Shown in pieces: positions 1 to 8,943 of a stretch of 38,456 nucleotides of DNA (within the stretch, counting starts at the first letter, position 1; each line of letters begins with the position of its first letter). The notes under the pieces are model-generated. The model did not search any database. It saw only the letters and a list, made by a program, of their open reading frames with translations, and was not told where the DNA came from. Source of the stretch: Psychrobacter immobilis (GTDB lineage Bacteria > Pseudomonadota > Gammaproteobacteria > Pseudomonadales > Moraxellaceae); assembly GCA_904846265.1 (NCBI GenBank), contig CAJHAA010000024.1, positions 1-38,456 on the forward strand. The letters are read 5' to 3'. The position numbers were made by a program, and so were the translations under genes.

Positions 1-56
1 ATTATATTATCTTAATAATTAGTTAGACCCTATATAGGGTAATTACTTCATCCAAT

Positions 57-113
57 AAAAAAACGTCTGAGGGTTAAATCTATAATTTAGATTTAACCCT
101 CAGACGTTTTTTT
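57..113. terminator. Strong, possibly bidirectional rho-independent terminator
   Basis: A perfect inverted repeat of about 26 bp (arms about 57-82 and 88-113) with a 5-nt loop. It starts with seven A and ends with seven T, so it can act as an intrinsic terminator in both directions. The gene it serves on the left lies outside the window. The stem holds CGTCTGAGGGTTAAATCT and its complement. Confidence 0.8.
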
Positions 114-486
114 GCTTATAAAACAGTAGAAATTGTGGTCAATCTAGTCAGCTATATTCTGTACATGTTACACAAACTTACATTGTAAAATGTGGGATAT
201 TAGCAATTTTTTCGACATCAAAAAAGTATTTTTGGGGTTTTTAAGGGTGATGACAGGCTAAACAGCCTATGCTAAAGTCGGCTTTGTGTTTTGGCCAGCA
301 GCTTGATTTGTAACAGCTTCGTAAGACTTCAATGAGCTGTGATCGCCAATAATCATTTTTTATATGAATAATATGCAGCAGAAGTATCAGTCACTATGAC
401 GTATATATACTTGAGTTGTTGAGATTTAATTGACTGCGCTGTTGTTGATAACAGACGATTTTGAATTAACCGTAGGTATTAGATTT

Positions 487-1209
487 ATGAAACAGGCTTT
501 ATTGATTTTGTCAGTACTGGGTATGGGCATAGCACAAACGAGTGGTGCTGCTATCACAATCTCTCAAACAAATAATACCATCACCAATACTTCTGTGGCA
601 TCAAACTACGGTTCATCAAAAAACATCTATAGCACCAAAAGTGGTGCTTATGTTTCTAATAATGATGAAATTAGTCAAGCTATTAGCAACCTAAGTGCGC
701 AGGCTAAGCAAAAAGAGAATCAGCTTTCATCGCTGAACAGCCGCTTATACGCTGAAAAACAACAGCAGCAAGTCAATACAGTTCCTGATAGCAATTCAGC
801 CCCCGCTATCGCTGCTGCTCGTGCTTCACGAGTGGCTCTATCTGGTAGCTCTGGATACTGTGCCCGTTACGTACGTAAAGCACTACAATCAGCAGGTTAT
901 GAGTTCACTCCAAATCCTTCAGCCTATCAGTACGCCACTCGTGGCACGCTTGATAAAGCAGGTTTCAGCAAAATCAGCAATGATATGCCAACCCAAGTAG
1001 GTGATGTTATTGTCTATGATCGCTCATCAAAGCGTCCACATGGCCATATTCAAATCTTTGATGGTAAAGACTGGATTTCTGATTTCCGTCAGAACAGTAT
1101 CAGTCCATACAGTGGTGTCTATGCTTATACGACATGGCGCGATTCAAAATACGTGGATGACGCATCCGCATCAGACCGAAATATCTACCTTGCTATGAAT
1201 GATAAATAA
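487..1209 (+). CDS. Secreted CHAP-domain (NlpC/P60-like) cysteine peptidase/amidase
   Basis: A predicted 240-residue exported protein. An N-terminal signal peptide (MKQALLILSVLGMG..., cut near residue 20) is followed by a low-complexity Ser/Asn/Thr stretch and a short Gln/Lys-rich, probably coiled-coil segment (about 60-95). The C-terminal half is a CHAP-type domain with candidate catalytic Cys125 (GYCARYVRKAL) and His187 (HGHIQIFDG). CHAP enzymes usually cut peptidoglycan cross-links or act as amidases, so a role in cell-wall turnover is inferred. The ATG at 487 is chosen over a TTG at 430 because it begins the signal peptide. The gene is monocistronic, with a terminator right after it. Substrate unknown. 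Confidence 0.75.
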   Translation: MKQALLILSVLGMGIAQTSGAAITISQTNNTITNTSVASNYGSSKNIYSTKSGAYVSNNDEISQAISNLSAQAKQKENQLSSLNSRLYAEKQQQQVNTVPDSNSAPAIAAARASRVALSGSSGYCARYVRKALQSAGYEFTPNPSAYQYATRGTLDKAGFSKISNDMPTQVGDVIVYDRSSKRPHGHIQIFDGKDWISDFRQNSISPYSGVYAYTTWRDSKYVDDASASDRNIYLAMNDK

Positions 1210-1250
1210 GACCTGATAAGTCAGCACAACATAGTTATTATTTCATCCAA

Positions 1251-1287
1251 CCCAGTAGTGATCTTAATATCATTGCTGGGTTTTTTT
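1251..1287 (+). terminator. Rho-independent terminator after the CHAP gene
   Basis: CCCAGTAGTGAT and ATCATTGCTGGG pair (two G-U type mismatches) around a 6-nt loop, followed by seven T. It lies 41 bp after the CHAP stop, between this gene and the convergent cadR. Confidence 0.85.
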
Positions 1288-1356
1288 GTGCTTAACATCA
1301 GGGTGTATTTAACCTTTCATGATTTGATCAGTCAGAAATGAACACTACTAATATCA

Positions 1357-1767
1357 TTACTCATGACAAGAATTATCGGCAAGAGCCTTTAATATCCCAC
1401 ATGATACCGCTGGTGCACTACTTGCACATTTCTGGCGCAAAACAGTCAAGTGCTGCTTTAAGTGCATCAGTTCTTCCATTCGTATTTCTACAGCATAAAT
1501 TTGCTTATCTAGTAAGGAGCTCACATCACCACAGTCTTTATCAGGTTCCTCCCAAAACTCAAGTAAGATTCGTACTTCGTCTAGAGCCATGTCAAGCGTA
1601 CGGCAGTGTAGGATAAATTGTAGACGCTCAATGTGCTCTTCATTATATAAACGATAATTCCCTGCGCTGCGAGAAGGCTCAGGTAATAAGTGCTCCTTTT
1701 CGTAATAGCGAATGGTTTCCACTGTGGCACCTGTGCGTTTAGCGAGCTCACCAATTTTGATTGTCAT
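1357..1767 (-). CDS. cadR: MerR-family Cd/Pb/Zn-responsive regulator (CadR/PbrR type)
   Basis: A 136-residue MerR-family activator-repressor. Residues 1-40 are the winged helix-turn-helix (IGELAKRTGATVETIRYYEK, then GNYRLY). A dimerisation helix and a cysteine-bearing C-terminal metal site follow. Cys79, Cys114, Cys123 and Cys134 match the general pattern of CadR/PbrR (the family uses cysteines near 77-79, 112 and 119 or later); Cys55 also lies in HCRTLDM. Bound metal would distort the divergent promoter at 1854-1884 and switch on cadA. An AGGT Shine-Dalgarno sits just upstream of the ATG. The exact metal (Cd, Pb or Zn) cannot be decided from sequence. Confidence 0.9.
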   Translation of the reverse strand: MTIKIGELAKRTGATVETIRYYEKEHLLPEPSRSAGNYRLYNEEHIERLQFILHCRTLDMALDEVRILLEFWEEPDKDCGDVSSLLDKQIYAVEIRMEELMHLKQHLTVLRQKCASSAPAVSCGILKALADNSCHE

Positions 1768-1853
1768 AATAACCTCTATGATTTAAATAATTAAAGTGGC
1801 TGTAAAGACTGGCGCTAGAGAAATTAAATTTACAAAACTGTAGATAGACAACC

Positions 1854-1884
1854 TTGACTCTAAAGCCACTAGAGGGTTCATAAT
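1854..1884 (+). promoter_or_regulatory. MerR-type promoter/operator of cadA
   Basis: The -35 TTGACT (1854-1859) and -10 CATAAT (1879-1884) are separated by 19 bp, the over-long spacing typical of MerR-activated promoters. The spacer holds a dyad CTCTA (1858-1862) / TAGAG (1870-1874). The layout and bases (TTGACTCTA...CTAGAGGGT) closely resemble known pbrA/cadA operators. Confidence 0.88.
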
Positions 1885-1909
1885 ACCATTATTCAAAGGG
1901 TAAATTATT

Positions 1910-4126
1910 ATGAAATATCATATTGAAGGTATGGACTGTGCCAGTTGCATCGGCAAGATTGAAACAGCTTTGAAACGTATGCCTGGGGTTTCTGATGTTG
2001 AGCTAAATTTTGCTACAGAAACGCTAGAGCTAAGCTTGGCCCCTGATGCGCCGACTCAGGCTAGTGATATTGAAAAAACCATCAAAAGCCTAGGGTTCGG
2101 TATATCTGCCAATACTGGTCAACAAACTGTATCGGCTATTGATATTGACAGCGACAATCAGATGGCTCCGCAGGATAAGCGGTGGTGGCAAACTCAAAAA
2201 GGCAAACAGGTTGTTGGTCTCGGTATTTTGATGGGCAGCGCTTATGCACTGTCACTACTGTTCCCCGCTTATGGGATATGGGTGTTTGCCATCGCTGTGA
2301 TTGTAGGCGTTTTTCCATTTGCACGCAAAGCCTTAGCACTGGCTAAAACAGGTTCATTCTTTTCAATTGAAACGCTGATGTCCGTCGCCGTGCTTGGCGC
2401 ACTTATCATTGGTGAAGCTGAAGAGGCCGCAGCGGTTGTCTTTTTGTTCTCAATCGGTGAACTGTTTGAGAGTATCGCTGCTGATCGCGCTCGCGCTGGC
2501 ATCAGAGCCTTATCATCGCTGGTTCCGAAAAGTGCGATTTTACTTGATGCTCAAGGTGGGCAGCGTAACGTTCCAGCGACTTCACTACAAGTGAATGACC
2601 TTGTGCTGGTGCGTCCTGGAGATAGGGTATCTGCTGATGGTTCCATTGTTCAAGGTGCGTCCAGCCTTGATGATTCGCCCGTGACGGGAGAGTCTGTTCC
2701 TGTTGCCAAGACGATGGGTGACAATGTATTTGCAGGGTCAATTAACATCGATGGTGTGCTCCAAGTGCGCGTAGAAAAGACAGCCGCCGATAACACTATT
2801 TCGCGCATTATTGATTTGGTAGAGCAAGCGCAAGCTTCCAAAGCACCCACTGCCCGTTTTATTGAGAAATTCAGTCGTTACTATACACCGGCTGTGATGG
2901 CTATTGCCGCCCTAATTATCATCGTCCCACCGTTAACCATGGGCGGAGATTGGTCAACTTGGTTATATCGAGGTCTAGCCTTATTATTGATCGCTTGTCC
3001 TTGTGCTCTTGTGCTCTCAACACCAGCTGCTATCGCCTCTGGTCTAGCGGTCGGTGCGCGCCGCGGCTTGCTGATCAAGGGCGGTAGTGCTTTAGAAACC
3101 ATCGGCCAAGTGAAGACAGTCGCTTTTGACAAGACAGGCACTTTAACTGAAGGCAAACCACGCGTGACCGATGTTGTTGACATTACACAAGAGTATTCAA
3201 GTGTTCAAGGTCAGGATTCTCAGGATCAGGGTTCTCAAGGTAAAGATAAGGTATTGGCGCTCTTTGCCAGTGTGGAGACAGGTTCTAGTCACCCGCTTGC
3301 TGAAGCTATTGTCAGTCATGCCAAAGCCGCCAAAGTTGTCATACCTGTGGCTTCTAAAGCTTCTGCTACTGCGGGTAAAGCGGTACACGCAACTATCGCT
3401 GGGCGCGCGCTAGCTATCGGTTCGCCTGTTTATGCCGCAGATGAGGCATCAATTTCAGCCGAGCAACAGGCACAAATCGAGGCGCTGCAAAATGAGGGCA
3501 AGACCGTCTCAGTTCTTTTCGATGAGCAAAGTCGAGAAGTGCTTGGATTGGTCGCACTAAGAGACGAGTTACGAGACGACGCTCATGAAGGTGTGGCTCA
3601 ACTTAAAGCGATGGGTGTGCGCTCCGTCATGCTAACAGGCGACAACCGCTTAACCGCTCAAGCACTTGCCAGTAATTTAGACGTGGAATGGGAAGCTGAG
3701 CTGTTGCCTGAGGACAAACTGCGCTTGCTTAACGAGATGAAGAATAACAGAAAAATAGCGATGGTGGGTGATGGTATTAACGATGCGCCAGCACTAGCAA
3801 CCGCTGATGTTGGCATCGCGATGGGTGGTGGTACCGATGTGGCCATTGAGACGGCCGATATCGCATTATTAAAAAGTCGTGTTACAGACATGGCCCATCT
3901 GATTGCACTTTCGCGTGCCACCATGCGCAACATTCATCAGAACGTCATTTTCGCTTTAGGTCTCAAAGGCGTCTTTCTGATCACGACCGTATTCGGCATT
4001 ACTGGACTATGGATTGCGGTTCTAGCTGATGCTGGAGCAACAGTGCTCGTTACTCTCAATGCGTTACGTTTACTGCGCTTTAAAGGCGCGCCTCCACTGG
4101 TAACTCCGCCTAAAGTAGTTAAATAA
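1910..4126 (+). CDS. cadA: P1B-type heavy-metal ATPase (Cd/Zn/Pb export)
   Basis: A full-length 738-residue inner-membrane pump exporting soft divalent metals with ATP. It has an N-terminal heavy-metal-associated domain with GMDCASC (Cys10/Cys13), the TGES actuator loop, a CPC motif in the transport helix (363-365), the phosphorylation motif DKTGTLT (Asp407), the SSHPLA nucleotide-binding signature of P1B pumps, TGDN, and the hinge GDGINDAP (620-625). CPC plus a single N-terminal HMA fits the Cd/Zn/Pb (ZntA/CadA) subgroup rather than copper pumps, which usually carry other signatures in the last helices; this assignment is family knowledge. The ATG follows AAAGGG. Transcription is from the MerR promoter shared with divergent cadR. 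No clear terminator follows. Confidence 0.95.
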   Translation: MKYHIEGMDCASCIGKIETALKRMPGVSDVELNFATETLELSLAPDAPTQASDIEKTIKSLGFGISANTGQQTVSAIDIDSDNQMAPQDKRWWQTQKGKQVVGLGILMGSAYALSLLFPAYGIWVFAIAVIVGVFPFARKALALAKTGSFFSIETLMSVAVLGALIIGEAEEAAAVVFLFSIGELFESIAADRARAGIRALSSLVPKSAILLDAQGGQRNVPATSLQVNDLVLVRPGDRVSADGSIVQGASSLDDSPVTGESVPVAKTMGDNVFAGSINIDGVLQVRVEKTAADNTISRIIDLVEQAQASKAPTARFIEKFSRYYTPAVMAIAALIIIVPPLTMGGDWSTWLYRGLALLLIACPCALVLSTPAAIASGLAVGARRGLLIKGGSALETIGQVKTVAFDKTGTLTEGKPRVTDVVDITQEYSSVQGQDSQDQGSQGKDKVLALFASVETGSSHPLAEAIVSHAKAAKVVIPVASKASATAGKAVHATIAGRALAIGSPVYAADEASISAEQQAQIEALQNEGKTVSVLFDEQSREVLGLVALRDELRDDAHEGVAQLKAMGVRSVMLTGDNRLTAQALASNLDVEWEAELLPEDKLRLLNEMKNNRKIAMVGDGINDAPALATADVGIAMGGGTDVAIETADIALLKSRVTDMAHLIALSRATMRNIHQNVIFALGLKGVFLITTVFGITGLWIAVLADAGATVLVTLNALRLLRFKGAPPLVTPPKVVK

Positions 4127-4247
4127 AACCCTTCGAAATCAATTAAAAACTAGAGATAGCAGCAGATTTCGGGGGTGGGTTCTAATAATAAAAATTCCAC
4201 CGCTACAGTAAACTGCAACCGCATTAGAGTAAATAAGGTTAGACCGT

Positions 4248-6296
4248 ATGTTGATTACAGAATTGGGCTATTTTGCCTTGCTTACCGCTTTTGTATTGGC
4301 GTTATTGCAGGTAATTCTGCCAACTATTGGTGTTATTCGTAACCAAGTTGCTTGGCAACGACTAGCCCCTAGCTTAGCTTGGGCACAGTTTGCCGCCATG
4401 ATAACGTCATTTGGCGCTTTGATAGCAGGTTTTTATTATAATGATTTTAGCCTCAGTTACGTCGCGCAGCATTCCAATACGCTGTTGCCTTGGTACTATA
4501 AGTTATCGGCGACATGGGGCGGACACGAGGGCTCTTTGCTGCTATGGATGACCATCATGGCCACATGGTGTGCACTGGTATCATACTTTAGTCGCGGCTT
4601 GCCGTTATCAATGCGTGCGCGGGTATTAGTTATTTTGGCCGGTGTACAGTTAATGATGCTAACAATGCTGATATTTACCTCGTCACCGTTTGAGCGTACC
4701 TTACCCAATCTAGCGGTCGATGGCGCTGATTTAAATCCTGTCCTACAAGATTTCGGTCTGATTATTCATCCGCCCATGTTATATATGGGCTATGTGGGTA
4801 TGGTAGTGCCTTTTGCATTTTGTATGGCGGCATTGTGGGAAGGGCGTTTAGATGCTGCTTGGACACGCTGGTCACGTCCATGGGCGCTGGCGGCTTGGGG
4901 ATTTTTGACCATTGGTATTGCACTGGGCTCGTGGTGGGCCTACTACGAGCTTGGCTGGGGCGGTTGGTGGTTTTGGGATCCGGTAGAGAACGCCTCGTTT
5001 ATGCCTTGGCTTGTCGGCTTAGCATTGCTGCATTCATTAGCAGTCACTGAAAAGCGCGGGGTGTTTAAAGCATGGACCATCATGCTGGCTATTTTCGCCT
5101 TTGCCTTAAGCTTGCTTGGCACGTTCCTGGTACGCTCTGGAGTCCTTACCTCAGTGCATTCGTTTGCCGCTGATCCGACGCGTGGTTTGGTCATCTTAGC
5201 TATTCTTGGCATTATCATCGGTAGTGGTCTATTAATGTTTGCCGTTCGCGGTTGGCGTTTGACCGTTGAAAGTCAATATCAGCTGATTTCACGTGAGTCC
5301 TTTTTAGTGATCAACAACGCCATCATTTTGATTGCAACCTTAGTGGTGCTGCTCGGCACCCTTTACCCTATTATCGCTGATGCTTTTGGTTTAGGACAAG
5401 TGTCCGTTGGCCCTCCTTATTTTAATGCATTATTTGTACCTTTAACGTGGCTGTTATTAATAGCTATGGGTATGGGCTCAAATATTCGCTGGAAAAAAGA
5501 CACCCGTCCACTACTGGGTATAGGCATGGTCATCGCCGTTAGTAGCTTAGTATTAGCCGCCATTATTACTTACTTTGTTAATCCATCGTCTATGCTTAAT
5601 ATTGGTGTGACTTTAGCCGTTAGCTTTTGGGCACTGCTATGGATGGCAGTTGATTTTAAAGATAAAACTAAGAATGCGCCTAATCTTTTTAACGGTTTGC
5701 GGCAGTTGCGTCTGAGCTATTGGGGTCAACAGACTGCTCATATTGGCGTATTGGTTGCTGTCATTGGCATAGCCTTTACTAGTAGCCTGAGTATTGAGCG
5801 TGACGTAGCAATGGGTATTGGCGATACAGTCAATGTTCAAGGTTACGATTTTGAAGTAACTGAATTTTTTGAAATAAAGGGTAGTAACTTTGATGCAACG
5901 CAAGCGCAAGTGGTGGTATCCAAAGACGGTCGTGAAGTGGCGAAACTGACTCCAGAAAAGCGTACTTATATTATCAGCACGATGCCAACAACTGAAGCTG
6001 CTATTGACCCCAGTCTTATGCGCGATGTTTATGTCGCACTGGGCGAACCTATTGCCGATGGTAGTAACCAATGGGCATTAAGGATTTATGTAAAACCATT
6101 AATTCGCTGGATTTGGTTAGGGGCAATTATCATGGCTCTAGGTGGATTAATTAGCATGCTTGATAAACGATACCGCATCAAAAAAGTTAAAGCTCCATTG
6201 CTAGTTACTGGTGATCTGGCTACTGATGGAGTCAATGAGGTAGCTATTGAACAGGCAATCTCAGCATCGACGATGTCGACACTAAAGGAGAAATAA
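4248..6296 (+). CDS. ccmF: Cytochrome c haem lyase subunit CcmF
   Basis: A polytopic 682-residue inner-membrane protein of System I cytochrome c maturation. It takes haem from holo-CcmE and joins it to apocytochrome CXXCH in the periplasm with CcmH/CcmI. Visible are the conserved WGGHEGS stretch (from Trp90) and the tryptophan-rich WWD domain (about 229-255, including GWGGWWFWDPVENASFMPW). Length is normal for CcmF. It leads a tight run ccmF-ccmG-ccmH-ccmI, with the ccmG start codon directly after the ccmF stop. The haem-delivery genes ccmABCDE are absent from the window, so this half-pathway must depend on genes elsewhere. It begins 121 bp after cadA. Confidence 0.95.
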   Translation: MLITELGYFALLTAFVLALLQVILPTIGVIRNQVAWQRLAPSLAWAQFAAMITSFGALIAGFYYNDFSLSYVAQHSNTLLPWYYKLSATWGGHEGSLLLWMTIMATWCALVSYFSRGLPLSMRARVLVILAGVQLMMLTMLIFTSSPFERTLPNLAVDGADLNPVLQDFGLIIHPPMLYMGYVGMVVPFAFCMAALWEGRLDAAWTRWSRPWALAAWGFLTIGIALGSWWAYYELGWGGWWFWDPVENASFMPWLVGLALLHSLAVTEKRGVFKAWTIMLAIFAFALSLLGTFLVRSGVLTSVHSFAADPTRGLVILAILGIIIGSGLLMFAVRGWRLTVESQYQLISRESFLVINNAIILIATLVVLLGTLYPIIADAFGLGQVSVGPPYFNALFVPLTWLLLIAMGMGSNIRWKKDTRPLLGIGMVIAVSSLVLAAIITYFVNPSSMLNIGVTLAVSFWALLWMAVDFKDKTKNAPNLFNGLRQLRLSYWGQQTAHIGVLVAVIGIAFTSSLSIERDVAMGIGDTVNVQGYDFEVTEFFEIKGSNFDATQAQVVVSKDGREVAKLTPEKRTYIISTMPTTEAAIDPSLMRDVYVALGEPIADGSNQWALRIYVKPLIRWIWLGAIIMALGGLISMLDKRYRIKKVKAPLLVTGDLATDGVNEVAIEQAISASTMSTLKEK

Positions 6297-6959
6297 ATGA
6301 CTATGTCGAATAATACTCCTGAGCAAAAAGATAGCCAAAACAGTAAGCAGCGTAACCCAAAGACAATGAAAAAAAAGCAGACGAAGCTATGGTTCTTAAT
6401 TCCGCTTATCCTCTTTTTTGGTTTGGTAGTTATATTGTACATGCGCTTAGGTAAACCAACAGACATTGTGACCAATACCGCTCTTGAGCGTCCGGTTCCT
6501 ACCTTTGAGCTGCCGTTATTAGCAGATACTACCCGTACTATCACCAATGATAATTTGCCGGATAAGCCGTTTTTACTTAATGTTTGGGGCTCATGGTGCC
6601 CAACTTGCGTTATTGAGCATCCGTTTTTAATGCAACTAGAAGAGCGCGGCGTTGATATCGTTGGTGTGAATTATAAGGATGAGATTGGTAATGCGCTCAG
6701 TTACTTAAACCGAGGCGGTGATCCATTTTCTATGTCTATTCAGGATTCATTGGGTCAGTTTGCTCTAGACTTAGGCATAACTGGTGCGCCCGAAACCTTT
6801 GTTGTGGATGGAGATGGCATCATTCGTCAGCATATTGTTGGTGAGATTAATGAAGCCAATTGGCAACAGCGTGTTAAGCCGTGCCTGACAGTACTTAATA
6901 AGGCTAATAAGAACAACGATAGTCCTGATCTCATTCAGGTTGAGGAGATGTGCAAATGA
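6297..6959 (+). CDS. ccmG: Membrane-anchored periplasmic thioredoxin CcmG (DsbE)
   Basis: A 220-residue protein with a Lys-rich N-terminus, one membrane anchor (about 31-49) and a thioredoxin fold with WCPTC (Cys101/Cys104). It reduces the disulfide of apocytochrome c or CcmH before haem ligation. The cis-Pro region (TGAPETFVVDGDG) is present. The start codon follows the ccmF stop directly, with AAAGGAG a few bases upstream, so the two are translationally coupled. A second Met lies at codon 3. The longer-than-usual N-terminus is the only oddity. Confidence 0.93.
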   Translation: MTMSNNTPEQKDSQNSKQRNPKTMKKKQTKLWFLIPLILFFGLVVILYMRLGKPTDIVTNTALERPVPTFELPLLADTTRTITNDNLPDKPFLLNVWGSWCPTCVIEHPFLMQLEERGVDIVGVNYKDEIGNALSYLNRGGDPFSMSIQDSLGQFALDLGITGAPETFVVDGDGIIRQHIVGEINEANWQQRVKPCLTVLNKANKNNDSPDLIQVEEMCK

Positions 6960-7525
6960 ACGTTACTCGAATAAGAGCTCCTCAACTAAAACCCAATATA
7001 GTTTTAAAACTAGCAAGCTTAATACTAGCGTGTCTGCTTAACATGACGGCAAACGCAGCTATTGACGTATACGATTTTGACTCACCACAGCAAGAAGCTC
7101 AGTATCGTGGATTAATAGAAGAGTTTCGCTGCCCAAAATGCCAAAATCAAAACCTTGCAGCCTCTGATGCACCGATTGCACAGGATCTAAAGCAAAAAGT
7201 CTATGATTTAATTAAAGATAGACGTAGTGATGCTGAAATACGCGTCTATATGCAAGAGCGCTACGGTGACTTTATTAGCTACAAGCCGCCTATGCGACCA
7301 TCAACATGGATCCTATGGTTTTTTCCACCACTATTATTGCTCGTCTTAATTATTGGTTGGTTTTGGCAAAGTAAGCGTCGCCAAGTTGTTGCCCGTGGTC
7401 AAAGCGGCGTCACAGTGAACAGTACTGCTGCCTTGACCTCTACGGAAAAGGCTGAGCTTGATCGTCTATTATCGCAAGCTGAGAGTGTCGACCACGACAT
7501 TACTAGCCTAGAGGACAAAAAATGA
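6956..7525 (+). CDS. ccmH: Cytochrome c maturation thiol-oxidoreductase CcmH
   Basis: A 189-residue CcmH/CycL protein. A signal sequence (cleaved near residue 35) is followed by the motif FRCPKCQNQ (Cys59/Cys62), the redox site that resolves apocytochrome disulfides, and then a C-terminal membrane anchor (STWILWFFPPLLLLVLIIGWFW region). The ATG at 6956 overlaps the ccmG stop as ATGA, so it is preferred over the in-frame ATG at 6950. The gene overlaps ccmI in the same ATGA manner. It is the short CcmH form, with the TPR part supplied separately by ccmI. Confidence 0.93.
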   Translation: MNVTRIRAPQLKPNIVLKLASLILACLLNMTANAAIDVYDFDSPQQEAQYRGLIEEFRCPKCQNQNLAASDAPIAQDLKQKVYDLIKDRRSDAEIRVYMQERYGDFISYKPPMRPSTWILWFFPPLLLLVLIIGWFWQSKRRQVVARGQSGVTVNSTAALTSTEKAELDRLLSQAESVDHDITSLEDKK

Positions 7526-8802
7526 CTCTATTTTCTACTTTTGGCTTATTTGTAACTCTAAGCTTGCTGATTGCCCTTATATTTGCGCTGATTGCTATTA
7601 TGCCATGGCTACGAGCACCGCGTTTGCAGTCCAAACCAATAGACAATCAACTGCTAGATATTAATGTTGCAGTATTTCGCGAACGTTTAGCTGAGCTACA
7701 AACAGATAAAGACAGCGGTACTATTAATAATAGCCATTATCAAAATCAAAAGCTGGAACTGGAGCGTCAGCTATTAGATGCGCAGCGTCAGATAACACCT
7801 ATGGTCACCCCTGATGTCAAAAGCCGTTTAATTGTCGCAGCTTGGATCCCAATATTGGCTGCAATGGCGTATTTACTAATAGGCAATCGTACGCCCGTGT
7901 TTGATTTGTGGACAGCTGAGGACAAAGTAGGACAAGTGGCTGACGACCTATTGACAGCTAAAATTGACAAGCCGCCATCATGGGCGTTTGAAGATGGTCG
8001 TCAACTGATTAGCGCCATGCAAACCAATGTTCATCGTAATGCTGATGATCCTAATCGCTGGATGCGCCTATCCGAGCTTTTCTTATCTATGGAGGCAACT
8101 GATTCTGCGCTGGAAGCCTTATCTCGTGCCTATCGTTTAGCTCCTGAAAATGAAGAAATCGCCACCACTTATGCTCAGACTAGCTTTTTCGTTAATGAAG
8201 GTCAGTTAGACGCCAATATTCGCCGTGTATTACAAGCTATATTAGCTAAGAATCCACAGCATGAACGGGCTCAAATGCTCATGGCAATGGGTGAGACTCG
8301 TAGTAGTAACTTTGCCCAAGCGCAAGGTTGGATTAAACGCTTACAAGGCAGCATTGTGGCCAAACCAGGTGATCATACTAAAGCTTTAGCAAGCTTAGAT
8401 GAGTTAAGCAACTACGTTAGCACGCAAGAAAAGCAAGCGCTAGAAGGTATTGACGTGACAGTGAAAATTAACGCTAATTTATTACCGTTAGTGAAAGCTG
8501 ATGATGTGTTGTTTGTTGCGATACGTGACGTTAAAGGAGGTCCACCGTTTGCCGCCAAACGTTTACCCATTAGTATTATCAAGCAAGGTGAGGCTAGTAT
8601 CCGCTTAAGCAATCTTGATGCGATGATGCCAGATCGTACGTTAAATTCAGCTCGTAGTGACAAAACTCAGTTAGCAGTCGTTGCTCGTATTAGTCATAGC
8701 GGTAATGCCATAGCAGAGTCAGGCGACTTATCGGGTAATCCTATAGTGATTAGCGCTGAACAGACTCAGGTTAATGTTGAAATCAATCAACAGATTCCCT
8801 AA
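7522..8802 (+). CDS. ccmI: CcmI, apocytochrome c chaperone with TPR repeats
   Basis: A 426-residue protein with two N-terminal membrane helices (about 5-27 and 110-127) separated by a cytoplasmic loop. A periplasmic TPR-rich region (about 165-300; NRWMRLSELFLSM, ALEALSRAYRLAPEN) and a C-terminal beta-rich domain follow. CcmI binds the C-terminus of apocytochromes and hands them to CcmF/CcmH. It is the last gene of the four-gene ccm run and starts with an ATGA overlap. The following 141 bp to lspA holds no obvious terminator. Confidence 0.9.
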   Translation: MTLFSTFGLFVTLSLLIALIFALIAIMPWLRAPRLQSKPIDNQLLDINVAVFRERLAELQTDKDSGTINNSHYQNQKLELERQLLDAQRQITPMVTPDVKSRLIVAAWIPILAAMAYLLIGNRTPVFDLWTAEDKVGQVADDLLTAKIDKPPSWAFEDGRQLISAMQTNVHRNADDPNRWMRLSELFLSMEATDSALEALSRAYRLAPENEEIATTYAQTSFFVNEGQLDANIRRVLQAILAKNPQHERAQMLMAMGETRSSNFAQAQGWIKRLQGSIVAKPGDHTKALASLDELSNYVSTQEKQALEGIDVTVKINANLLPLVKADDVLFVAIRDVKGGPPFAAKRLPISIIKQGEASIRLSNLDAMMPDRTLNSARSDKTQLAVVARISHSGNAIAESGDLSGNPIVISAEQTQVNVEINQQIP

Positions 8803-8943
8803 TAAAAAATTATTACCGTAAGTTTCATAACACCAGAGCGGTAAGTGGAGCCGTTTATAAAAGTGGCGCGATTAATAGTCGTATACCAAAAACATATACG
8901 TTTAACATTGTTCATTGTATAAACACAGATAAAGAAAACAACT

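Noticed and set aside
27..40. Palindrome ACCCTATATAGGGT at the window start as another copy of TAGGGTATACCC
   Set aside because: The order of the bases differs (CCCTATATAGGG versus GGGTATACCC), so it is not the same repeat.
1338..1616. A 92-residue plus-strand reading frame
   Set aside because: It lies almost wholly opposite cadR, whose protein is clearly recognisable, and has no Shine-Dalgarno.
5637..6071. A 144-residue minus-strand reading frame inside ccmF
   Set aside because: Shadow of the well-supported ccmF coding sequence, with no family resemblance.
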